DNA of 17,508 bases from JAMLIN01 sp041676645. GTDB taxonomy: Bacteria > Pseudomonadota > Gammaproteobacteria > Burkholderiales > Burkholderiaceae_E. Shown piece by piece: positions 1-6,523 of this stretch. The notes beneath the pieces were generated by a model that made no database searches, was not told the DNA's origin, and saw only the letters and a list, made by a program, of their open reading frames with translations. A program made the translations under genes and the position numbers. How positions within the stretch are numbered: position 1 is the first letter of the stretch; every line of letters begins with the position of its first letter. Location: contig JBAYRO010000062.1 in assembly GCA_041676645.1 (NCBI GenBank), positions 1 through 17,508 on the forward strand, given 5' to 3'.

Positions 1-3
1 GAG

Positions 4-52
4 CGAACGGGGTGCGTAGCCGAACGGGTGCGAAACCGAAAGGGGCGCCGAG
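4..52. repeat. three imperfect 16-17 nt tandem units
   Basis: Three consecutive units begin CGAACGGGG, CGAACGGGT and CGAAAGGGG (starting at 4, 21 and 37) and share the pattern CGAAmGGGkGCG. The block lies downstream of the brnA stop codon and runs to the window edge, so its full extent cannot be seen. It may be the edge of a larger repeat or a chance GC-rich pattern. Confidence 0.3.
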
Positions 53-86
53 GAGCGGAGCGAGCCCGGCGGGCACGCTCGCAGGC

Positions 87-413
87 TTATCGCTTACGCG
101 CGCTGGGCCCGCTCCGCTCCTCGGCGGTATACGCCGTTGCCGCCGCGGCCCGGCGGCCCTTCAGCCATTCCTTCAGGGCCAGGTCCATCCTCGTCTGCCA
201 CCCCACGCCAGTGGCGCGAAACTCTTCGACGACCTCGCGCGACAGCCGGATGGTGACGCGCTCCTTGGTCGGCGATTTCTGGGGGCCTCGCCCCCGAAGT
301 TTCTCGCGCAGCGATTCCGGCAATGCCGCCAACGGCTTGGCGCCCTCGAAGTCGGCAGTAGTCCACTCCGGATTGTCGCGGTCGGCTTCTTCAGCCTTCG
401 GTTTCCTGCTCAT
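87..413 (-). CDS. brnA: BrnA-family antitoxin
   Basis: 108-residue protein. In the BrnTA family the antitoxin binds and neutralises the BrnT ribonuclease toxin and represses the operon through a C-terminal DNA-binding fold. The diagnostic part is the C-terminal half, with KERVTIRLSREVVEEFRATG followed by VGWQTRMDLALKEWL, matching the family pattern of a beta strand, a helix, then GWQTR and a second helix. The N-terminal half is charged and proline-containing, as expected for the toxin-binding arm. I chose the ATG at 413 because the protein then begins MSRKPKAEE; the longer open frame upstream only shadows brnT. The start lies inside the 3' end of brnT (23-nt overlap), which points to coupled translation with the toxin gene first, the usual order for this family. 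The ending ARKR followed by TAA looks intact. Confidence 0.88.
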   Translation of the reverse strand: MSRKPKAEEADRDNPEWTTADFEGAKPLAALPESLREKLRGRGPQKSPTKERVTIRLSREVVEEFRATGVGWQTRMDLALKEWLKGRRAAAATAYTAEERSGPSARKR

Positions 414-666
414 ATCGCTTGACCTCCCGCACGTTCGCCTTGCGCAAGCTGATGACCCGGATTCCGCTTCGGGTTTCGACGAAAACCAGCGCATGGAGGC
501 GACCGCCCAGCATCCCGAATGCCCTGATCCTTGTCTCGCCATAGTCCTGACGATCGTCGATGACGAACAGCGCAGTCTCAAACTCGAAATCCCGCGTCCG
601 GTCGAATGAAATTCCGCGTTCCAAGAGGTTGCGTTCGTTCTTCGACGAATCGAATTCGATGTTCAT
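391..666 (-). CDS. brnT: BrnT-family ribonuclease toxin
   Basis: 91-residue protein, the normal length for BrnT, a small RelE-fold ribonuclease that inhibits translation and is held inactive by BrnA. Recognisable features are the N-terminal IEFDSSKNERNLLERGISF (the family's F-D-x-x-K-x-x-x-N-x-x-K/R-H/R-G-(I/V)-S-F), the central FVIDDRQDYGETRIRAFGM, and the C-terminal RVISLRKANVREVKRYE, which corresponds to the conserved R-(I/V)-I-S-x-R-x-A-x-x-x-E-x-x-x-Y/E. The last motif holds the Arg residues thought to take part in RNA cleavage. It is the first gene of the pair and overlaps brnA by 23 nt. No Shine-Dalgarno is visible before the ATG. A TACAAT -10-like hexamer ends only 6 nt before the start, so a leaderless message is possible. 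No frameshift or truncation is apparent. Confidence 0.9.
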   Translation of the reverse strand: MNIEFDSSKNERNLLERGISFDRTRDFEFETALFVIDDRQDYGETRIRAFGMLGGRLHALVFVETRSGIRVISLRKANVREVKRYEQETEG

Positions 667-672
667 GACTAA

Positions 673-711
673 ATTGTATGTACAATATGGTAGCAGATGC
701 GGAAGATCTGC
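673..711 (-). promoter_or_regulatory. probable brnTA promoter and operator
   Basis: ATTGTA-TG-TACAAT (673-686) is a perfect 6-bp inverted repeat. Read on the minus strand its proximal half gives TACAAT, a good -10 hexamer, 6 nt before the brnT ATG. A second inverted repeat, GCAGAT-7 nt-ATCTGC (693-711), lies just upstream. No convincing -35 is seen. The position fits autorepression by BrnA; binding is inferred. The surroundings are locally AT-richer than the rest of the window. Confidence 0.5.
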
Positions 712-880
712 GCATGCTGTTCATCATGAGGCGGCGAGTAGCCACCCACTGCCTCTTATGGCCTGGGACAGAAGTCTGATGGGGTGAGTCAGTGGACAAG
801 GCGCCATCGCCTCGTCAAGGGCGACTGCGCCAACCCGCTCGACCAGGACGCGTTCGGTCCGCTCCTCGGCCCGCGGGTCG
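712..880. other. intergenic region, no gene seen
   Basis: Between the brnTA promoter region and the stop codon of the acyl-CoA dehydrogenase. Open frames here are short, have no recognisable motif and overlap on both strands. No strong terminator hairpin or RNA gene was recognised. Confidence 0.4.
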
Positions 881-2026
881 CTACGCTGAATTCCCGGTCG
901 CCAGCGCCCGTCCGATCAGGATGCGCTGGATGTCGCTCGTGCCCTCGTAGATCTGGCAGACCCGCACATCGCGGTAGATGCGCTCGACCGGGAAGTCGGC
1001 CACGTAGCCGTAGCCGCCGAAGGTCTGGATGGCCTCCGAGCAGACCCGCTCGGCCATCTCGGAGGCGAAGAGCTTGGCCATCGCGGCTTCCTTGAGGCAG
1101 GGCAGGCCGGCGTCCTTCAGGCTCGCCGCATGCCAGATCAGCTGGCGCGCCGCCTCGATGCGCATCGCCATGTCGGCGAGCCGGAACTGCACCGCCTGGT
1201 GCTCGAAGATCGTCTGGCCGAAGGCGGTGCGCTCCTTGGCGTAGGCGAGCGCCGCTTCGAAGGCGGCCCGCGCCATGCCGACCGCCTGCGACGCGATCCC
1301 GATGCGCCCGCCCTCCAGGCCCGAGAGCGCGATCTTCAGGCCTTCGCCTTCGGCGCCGATCAGGTTGGCGGCCGGCACCCGGCAGGACTCGAACGCGATC
1401 TGCGCGGTGTCCGAGGCATGCTGGCCGAGCTTGTTCTCGAGCGAGGCCACCCGGTAGCCCGGCGTGTCCGTGGGCACGATGAAGGCGCTGATGCCGCGCT
1501 TGCCGGCTTCCGGGTCGGTCACCGCCATCACGATGGCGACGTCGCCGTGCTTGCCCGAGGTGATGAACTGCTTGATGCCGTCGAGCACATAGTGGTCGCC
1601 GTCGCGCCGGGCGCGGGTGCGCAGTCCGCCCGCTTCCGATCCGACATGCGGTTCGGTCAGGCAGAAGGCGCCGAGCATCGTGCCCTGGGCGAGTGGCCGC
1701 AGCCACTGGCGCTGCTGTTCCTCGCTGGCCCACATGAGCAGGATCGAGCAGACCGGGCAGTTGTTGACCGAGATGATGGTGGAGGTTGCGCCGTCGCCGG
1801 CGGCGATCTCCTCGAGGATCACCGCGAGCGAGACATAGTCGAGGCCGGCGCCGCCGAACTCCGCCGGCACGGCGATGCCGTAGGCGCCGAGCGCGGCCAG
1901 GCCGGCCAGCGCCTGCGCCGGGAAGGTATGCTCGCGGTCCCATTGCGCCGCATGCGGCGTGATCTCGGCGGCGACGTATTCGCGCACCGCATCGCGGATC
2001 ATCCGCTTGTCTTCATCGAGGATCAT
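881..2026 (-). CDS. acyl-CoA dehydrogenase (short/medium-chain type)
   Basis: 381 residues, the normal size for this FAD-dependent family, which introduces the alpha-beta double bond into acyl-CoA and passes electrons to ETF. The N-terminal helical domain has ITPHAAQWDREHTFP and LGAYGIAVPAEFGGAG. The middle beta domain has the flavin/substrate signature CLTEPHVGSEAGG and the FITSGKHGDVAIVMAVT segment. The C-terminal helical domain has ERTAFGQTIFEHQAVQFRLADM and FGGYGYVADFPVERIYRDVRVCQIYEGTSDIQ. Glu361 in YEGTSDIQ is the catalytic base position of butyryl/short-chain type enzymes. The start at 2026 is preceded by AGGA, which overlaps the end of the upstream Rid-family gene (9 nt between stop and start). 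It is the last gene of the aceK-thiolase-SDR-Rid run. The exact acyl substrate cannot be read from sequence. Confidence 0.93.
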   Translation of the reverse strand: MILDEDKRMIRDAVREYVAAEITPHAAQWDREHTFPAQALAGLAALGAYGIAVPAEFGGAGLDYVSLAVILEEIAAGDGATSTIISVNNCPVCSILLMWASEEQQRQWLRPLAQGTMLGAFCLTEPHVGSEAGGLRTRARRDGDHYVLDGIKQFITSGKHGDVAIVMAVTDPEAGKRGISAFIVPTDTPGYRVASLENKLGQHASDTAQIAFESCRVPAANLIGAEGEGLKIALSGLEGGRIGIASQAVGMARAAFEAALAYAKERTAFGQTIFEHQAVQFRLADMAMRIEAARQLIWHAASLKDAGLPCLKEAAMAKLFASEMAERVCSEAIQTFGGYGYVADFPVERIYRDVRVCQIYEGTSDIQRILIGRALATGNSA

Positions 2027-2035
2027 GGTGACGTC

Positions 2036-2437
2036 CTATGCGGAATACGTGCCGGGATCGGTGCGCAGCGCGGTGACCTCGATCTCGATGCGTATGCGCG
2101 GGTCGATGAGGCCGACCACCATGGCGGTGGCCGCCGGCGAGGCTCGACCGAGATGCTCGGCGAACACCGGCGCGAGCTGCTCGAAGAGCGCCGCATCGGT
2201 CAGCAGGTAGCGCACCCGGATCACGTCGGCGAGGCTGGCGCCGGCCTGGCGCAGGGTGGCATCGATGTTGCGAAAGCATTGCCGCGTCTGCGCCACCGGA
2301 TCGGGGTCTATCGTCATCGTGGCGTAGTCGAAGCCGGTGGTTCCGGAGACATGGATCCGGTTGCCCTCGATCACCGCGCGCGAGAAGCCCGCGAGCGCTT
2401 CGAAGGAGGATCCGGAACCGATGCGTTGTCCCTGCAT
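2036..2437 (-). CDS. RidA/YjgF-family protein lacking the usual catalytic Arg
   Basis: 133 residues. RidA proteins are trimeric; the archetype hydrolyses reactive enamine/imine intermediates. Visible family features are the beta strand NRIHVSGTTGF, the helix TRQCFRNIDATLRQAGASLADVIRVRYLL, and the C-terminal strand RIRIEIEVTAL with Glu120 at the conserved position. When SPAATAMVVGL (100-110) is aligned by eye with the archetype's FPARSCVEVARL, the deaminase arginine (Arg105 in E. coli/Salmonella RidA) is replaced by Ala103. The protein therefore belongs to the Rid groups without that residue and may not be an imine deaminase. AAGGAG lies 6 nt before the ATG. The gene lies 19 nt after the SDR stop and 9 nt before the acyl-CoA dehydrogenase start, so co-transcription is very likely. 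Confidence 0.87.
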   Translation of the reverse strand: MQGQRIGSGSSFEALAGFSRAVIEGNRIHVSGTTGFDYATMTIDPDPVAQTRQCFRNIDATLRQAGASLADVIRVRYLLTDAALFEQLAPVFAEHLGRASPAATAMVVGLIDPRIRIEIEVTALRTDPGTYSA

Positions 2438-2456
2438 GGGCTGCTCCTTGCCGAGC

Positions 2457-3134
2457 CTACCAGGCCAGCGACTGTCCGCGATAGTCGAAGAAGCTGCCCG
2501 CGGGCCAGGCGGTCGGATCGGCGATCACCCGGCGCAATCCGGCCACGCTCGCATCCACATCCACCTCCGCGTTGGGTCCGCCCATGTCGGTGCGCACCCA
2601 GCCCGGATGCAGCGAGAGCACCCGCAGGCCCTGGCCGCTGTATTCGGCATGGGCGAGCCGGGCGGCCATGTTGACCGCCGCCTTCGACACCCGGTAGAGC
2701 ATGCCGTAGGCGGCGCCCGCCTCCGCGATCGAGCCCATCCGGCTCGACACGAAGGCCAGCGTGCCGCGCGCCGGCGCGAGCAGCGGCGCCAGCACGGGGA
2801 TGAGCCGCATCGCCGCCAGCACATTGGTGCGCATCACCAGGTCGAACTCCTCGTCGGTCGGCGGCTGGGCGATATGGCTGGTGCGCGGCCCGTAGACCCC
2901 GGCATTGACCACCGCGACGTCGATCCGCTCGCCGTCGAGCTGCCAGGCGATGCCGGCGAGATCATTCGGCTCGAGGACGTCGAGGCGCAGCGTATGCGCC
3001 CCGAGGTCGCGCAGCCGGATGCGGTCGTCCTCGCCGCGGTGGGTGCCGAAGACGTTCCAGCCGGCCTCGCGGTACTGCCGCACGAACTCGAGGCCGATCC
3101 CGCGGGAGGCGCCGACGATCAGTGCGGTCGGCAT
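2457..3134 (-). CDS. short-chain dehydrogenase/reductase (SDR)
   Basis: 225-residue Rossmann-fold NAD(P)-dependent oxidoreductase of the classical SDR type. The cofactor motif VGASRGIG is at 7-14, NAG at 77-79, the structural Asn in MRTNVLAA near 104, the catalytic Ser in FVSSRMGS near 130-131, and the YxxxK pair is Tyr147/Lys151 (YRVSK). The shortish length and HPGWVRTDMGG following the active site resemble the CsgA-like/sniffer-type SDR subgroup; the substrate is unknown. The start at 3134 has only a weak purine-rich stretch upstream. The gene is separated from the thiolase by 112 nt containing two hairpins (3154-3220), so its expression may be partly uncoupled from the upstream genes. It is 19 nt from the Rid-family gene downstream. 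Confidence 0.9.
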   Translation of the reverse strand: MPTALIVGASRGIGLEFVRQYREAGWNVFGTHRGEDDRIRLRDLGAHTLRLDVLEPNDLAGIAWQLDGERIDVAVVNAGVYGPRTSHIAQPPTDEEFDLVMRTNVLAAMRLIPVLAPLLAPARGTLAFVSSRMGSIAEAGAAYGMLYRVSKAAVNMAARLAHAEYSGQGLRVLSLHPGWVRTDMGGPNAEVDVDASVAGLRRVIADPTAWPAGSFFDYRGQSLAW

Positions 3135-3153
3135 CGCCCGGTCCGGTCTCTCG

Positions 3154-3230
3154 AGGAAACGCCGGGCCGCCCCAGGTTTCCTTGACCCCCTCGGGGGGCG
3201 GGCTGGGCGCAGCCCAGCCCTGGGGGCGCT
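3154..3230. repeat. intergenic double-hairpin GC repeat
   Basis: Two hairpins lie between the thiolase stop and the SDR start: AGGAAAC (3154-3160) with GTTTCCT (3176-3182), and a perfect 9-bp stem GGGCTGGGC (3200-3208) with GCCCAGCCC (3212-3220) around a 3-nt loop. Between them CCCCCTCGGGGGG can also fold. The overall string resembles intergenic repeats I recall from Burkholderiales genomes. Lacking a T-tract, it is more likely an attenuator, RNA-stability element or repeat than a standard intrinsic terminator. Confidence 0.55.
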
Positions 3231-3246
3231 CCGGCTCCCATGCCGC

Positions 3247-4443
3247 TCAGAGCGCTTCGACCGCGATCGCGACCGCCTCGCCGCCGCCGATGCACAGCGA
3301 GGCGATGCCGCGCTTGCCGCCGGACTTGCGCAGGGCCCCGAGCAGCGTGACGATCAGGCGCGCTCCCGAACAGCCGATCGGGTGCCCCAGGGCGGTTGCC
3401 CCGCCATGGACGTTGACCTTCTCGTGCGGCAGATCGTGCTCGCGCATCGCCGCCATGGTCACCACCGCGAAGGCCTCGTTGATCTCGTAGAGATCGGTCG
3501 TCTTGCTGTCCCAGCCGGTTTTCGCATAGAGCTTCTCGATCGCACCCACCGGCGCGGTGGTGAACCACTTCGGCTCCTGCGAATGGGTGGTGTGGCCGAC
3601 GATGCGGGCGATCGGCGTGCAGCCGAGTTCCTTCGCCATCGATTCGCGCATCAGCACCATCGCGGCGGCGCCGTCGGAGATCGACGAGGAGGTGGCGGCG
3701 GTGACGGTGCCGTCCTTGCGGAAGGCGGGCCGCAGCGAGGGGATCTTGTCGGGATTGGTCTTGAACGGGGATTCGTCGCGCTCGACGAGGACCTCGCCCT
3801 TGCGCCCGGCGATCTTCACCGGCGCGATCTCCCACTGGAAGCTGCCGTCCTCGTTGGCGGTACGCGCCCGGCGCGCCGACTCGATCGCGTAGGCGTCCTG
3901 CTCCTCGCGGCTGAACTTGTACTTCGAGGCGCAGTCCTCGGCGAACATGCCCATCGACTTGCCGCCGCCATTGGGCATCTTGTCGTAGGCGTCCTCGAGA
4001 CCGTCGTAGGCCATGTGGTCGAAGAGCGTGCCATGGCCGTAGCGATAGCCGCCGCGGCCCTTGAGCATCATGTATGGCGCGTTGCTCATGCTCTCCATGC
4101 CGCCGGCCACGACGATGTCCTGGCTGCCGGCGACGAGCAGGTCGTGGCCGAACATCGCCGCCTTCATGCCCGAGCCGCACACCTTGTTGATCGTGGTCGC
4201 CCCGGCCGACACCGGCAGCCCGGCGCCGATCGCCGCCTGGCGCGCCGGCGCCTGGCCCTGGCCGGCCGGCAGCACGCAGCCCATGATCACTTCCTGGATC
4301 CGGTCGGCCGAAAGGCCGGCGCGTTCGACCGCGGCGCGGATCGCCGTGGCGCCGAGCTCATGGCCGGCCAGCGCGGAAAGCTCGCCCTGCATGCCGCCGA
4401 TCGGCGTGCGGGCAGCGGATACGATGACGATGGGATCGCTCAT
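3247..4443 (-). CDS. acetyl-CoA C-acetyltransferase (thiolase)
   Basis: 398 residues. Thiolases of this type interconvert two acetyl-CoA and acetoacetyl-CoA, or cleave 3-ketoacyl-CoA, in the cytoplasm. The nucleophilic cysteine is Cys89 in INKVCGSGMKA, the histidine is His354 in ALGHPIGCSGAR and the second cysteine is Cys384 in SLCIGGGEA, which matches the spacing of biosynthetic-type thiolases such as PhaA/AtoB. The N-terminal IVIVSAARTPIG and GQGQAPARQAA are also typical. The ATG at 4443 overlaps the aceK stop codon as ATGA, so translation is probably coupled to aceK. With the downstream SDR, Rid protein and acyl-CoA dehydrogenase it suggests a fatty-acid or amino-acid acyl-CoA degradation set. 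No damage is seen. Confidence 0.95.
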   Translation of the reverse strand: MSDPIVIVSAARTPIGGMQGELSALAGHELGATAIRAAVERAGLSADRIQEVIMGCVLPAGQGQAPARQAAIGAGLPVSAGATTINKVCGSGMKAAMFGHDLLVAGSQDIVVAGGMESMSNAPYMMLKGRGGYRYGHGTLFDHMAYDGLEDAYDKMPNGGGKSMGMFAEDCASKYKFSREEQDAYAIESARRARTANEDGSFQWEIAPVKIAGRKGEVLVERDESPFKTNPDKIPSLRPAFRKDGTVTAATSSSISDGAAAMVLMRESMAKELGCTPIARIVGHTTHSQEPKWFTTAPVGAIEKLYAKTGWDSKTTDLYEINEAFAVVTMAAMREHDLPHEKVNVHGGATALGHPIGCSGARLIVTLLGALRKSGGKRGIASLCIGGGEAVAIAVEAL

Positions 4444-6296
4444 GGTCTATCTCCGTCAGGGGTCGTCGAATGCCGGCCGCGTTGCTCGCTCTCGGGATGT
4501 CGAAAGCGTAGTGCGGCGGGATAGGGGAACACGTCGTCGAGGATGCCGCGCCGGATCCGGGCCTGCTTTTCCTGCCAGTAGGCCGGGTCGAGGAGGTCGG
4601 CATGGTGCTCGAGGAAGATCTTGCGGATCCCGGGGTTGCCCAGCAGGAAGGTGCCGAACTCTTCGGGAAAGATGTCGTTGGGCGCCACCGGATACCAGGG
4701 CTCGGAGGCCATCTCGTCCTCCGGGGTGCGCGGTGCCGGGATGCGCCGGAAATTGCAGTCGGTGAGGTAGGCGACCTCGTCGTAATCGTAGAACACCACC
4801 CGGCCCTGGCGGGTCATGCCGAAGTTCTTGTAGAGCATGTCGCCGGGGAAGATGTTGGCCGCGACCATGTCCTTGATCGCGTCGCCGTACTCGATCACCG
4901 CATGCTCGCGCTCTTCGGGACTCGCCCGCTCCAGATGGATGTTGAGCGGGGTCATGCGCCGCTCGATGTAGAGATGCTCGATCACGATCGAATCCCCCTC
5001 ATCCGTGAGCAGCGAGGGGGCGGAATCATGGAGTTCCGCGAGCAGCGCCGGATCCAGGCGCGCCTTGGGGAAGGGCACCTTGGAGTATTCCCAGGTGTCG
5101 GCCATGCGGCCCACGCGGTCGTGGTACTTCACCAGGGTGTACTGCGACTGCACGAAGTCGCGGGTGACGTCCTTGCCGCGCTTGTCCTTGATGAACTTGA
5201 ACACGTAGGGCGTCGACGGCAGCGTGAAAACGCCCATCACCAGACCCTTGATCCCGGGCGCGACAACGAACTTGTCGTGCGAATGGCGCAGGTGATAGAG
5301 CAGGTCGCGATAGAACAGCGTCTTGCCCTGCTTCTGCAGTCCGAGCATGGTGTAGAGCTCGGCCTCGGGCTTGGTCGGCATCAGCGAGACCAGGAAGCGC
5401 ACATAGGCCGACGGCACGTCCATGTCGACCATGAAGTAGGCCCGCGAGAAATTGAACAGCGACTCGATCAGGTCGTGGCCGAACAGCACGGTGTCGACAT
5501 AGACCCGTCCCTGCGAGTTGCGCAGCAGCGGCATCGCGAACGGCAGGATCTCGCCATCGTTGACGAAGCGCCCGATCAGGTAGGCGCCCTTGTTGCGGAA
5601 GAACATCGAGCGCAGCACCTGGAACTGGCAGTCGGGCGCGGCGACGAAGTCCGGGCCCAGTTCGGCGATCCGCGCCTGCTCGACCAGCGCGATGTCGCGT
5701 TCGATGTCGACGAAGGGGCAGGCCAGGCCGATGTCGATGAAGATCTGGCGCATCGCCTCGGCCCAGCCGACTTCCAGCGGATAGTACGAACGGTACGAGA
5801 CCGGCTCCGTCTCGAGGTAGTCGGTCGCGGTGGCCGGCCGCACGAAGATGTAGTCGTTGTGGAAGTAGCTGCGGTGCAGGATCTTGCAGCACACCGAGTT
5901 GAAGAAGGTCTCGGCGAGCTCGGGCTGGTGATGCGTGCGCAGCAGCCCGACGTACTGGCGCTTGACCTGCACCCAGATCGTCTCGGAGAGATCCTCGGCA
6001 TGGAATTCCTGCTCGAGACGGTGCATCGCCTCGCGCACCCGCAGGTCGTAGAAGGCGATGCGTTCGCTGGCCAGCCGCCGGATCGCATGGAAGTCGCCCG
6101 CCTCGTAGCGGCCCTTGGCGAGCTGCGCATGGTAGCGAAAGCGGCTGTAGTGGCGATCGAAGCCGGCGAGGATGGTGCGCGCAATGGAATCGGCGACATC
6201 GACGTCGCGCCGAGTGCGTCGCCGCTCGAACTGCGTATCGAATTGCCCGTCTGCCGGCAGGGGCAGGGCGGGTTGCAGGGCGCTGACGCTTCTCAT
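4440..6296 (-). CDS. aceK: isocitrate dehydrogenase kinase/phosphatase AceK
   Basis: Bifunctional enzyme that phosphorylates and dephosphorylates isocitrate dehydrogenase, switching carbon between the TCA cycle and the glyoxylate bypass. The ATG at 6296 gives 618 residues (E. coli AceK is 578); a longer frame to 6356 adds only a low-quality Arg-rich leader, so I prefer the internal start MRSVSALQPA. Family landmarks are YFHNDYIFVRPA near 144-155, the ATP-loop region VAPGIKGLVMGVFTLPSTPYVFKFIKDK near 345-372, and GDMLYKNFGMTRQGRVVFYDYDE near 485-507, which contains the catalytic Asp/Asn and metal-binding Asp of the kinase fold. Usually aceK accompanies aceBA; here it heads a run with a thiolase, overlapped by ATGA. 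Transcription diverges from the NRPS gene across a 227-bp gap. Confidence 0.95.
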   Translation of the reverse strand: MRSVSALQPALPLPADGQFDTQFERRRTRRDVDVADSIARTILAGFDRHYSRFRYHAQLAKGRYEAGDFHAIRRLASERIAFYDLRVREAMHRLEQEFHAEDLSETIWVQVKRQYVGLLRTHHQPELAETFFNSVCCKILHRSYFHNDYIFVRPATATDYLETEPVSYRSYYPLEVGWAEAMRQIFIDIGLACPFVDIERDIALVEQARIAELGPDFVAAPDCQFQVLRSMFFRNKGAYLIGRFVNDGEILPFAMPLLRNSQGRVYVDTVLFGHDLIESLFNFSRAYFMVDMDVPSAYVRFLVSLMPTKPEAELYTMLGLQKQGKTLFYRDLLYHLRHSHDKFVVAPGIKGLVMGVFTLPSTPYVFKFIKDKRGKDVTRDFVQSQYTLVKYHDRVGRMADTWEYSKVPFPKARLDPALLAELHDSAPSLLTDEGDSIVIEHLYIERRMTPLNIHLERASPEEREHAVIEYGDAIKDMVAANIFPGDMLYKNFGMTRQGRVVFYDYDEVAYLTDCNFRRIPAPRTPEDEMASEPWYPVAPNDIFPEEFGTFLLGNPGIRKIFLEHHADLLDPAYWQEKQARIRRGILDDVFPYPAALRFRHPESEQRGRHSTTPDGDRP

Positions 6297-6523
6297 TGCT
6301 CGATGTCCGGACCGCGGAACGGGGACGACGACGCGGCGCCATCCCGATGCCCGCATGATAAACCCCGGCGGGCCGCTCCGACCCGTGGTCGAACCGATGG
6401 CGCCGGCGCGGCGGTCCCATCGCCGGCGGGCAGGCTAGAATTCACGATCGGCCATGCAGGGTCGCTCGTCCGTGCGCTGGTGACCGCGCCTGGCGGCGGT
6501 GTCGCGATCGTGCGCTCCGGACA
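6297..6523. promoter_or_regulatory. divergent intergenic region between aceK and the NRPS gene
   Basis: This 227-bp gap must hold both promoters. Candidate -10 hexamers are TATCAT on the minus strand (6360-6355, for aceK) and TAGAAT on the plus strand (6436-6441, for the NRPS). Neither has a convincing -35 at the standard distance, so alternative sigma factors or activators may be involved. No operator with clear symmetry and no small gene was recognised. Confidence 0.35.

Noticed and set aside
578..799. 73-residue minus-strand frame between brnTA and the acyl-CoA dehydrogenase
   Set aside because: Overlaps the brnT start and its promoter; no recognisable motif or ribosome site.
6355..6360. 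TATCAT as a firm aceK promoter
   Set aside because: No -35 at suitable spacing, so it is listed only as a candidate in the intergenic entry.
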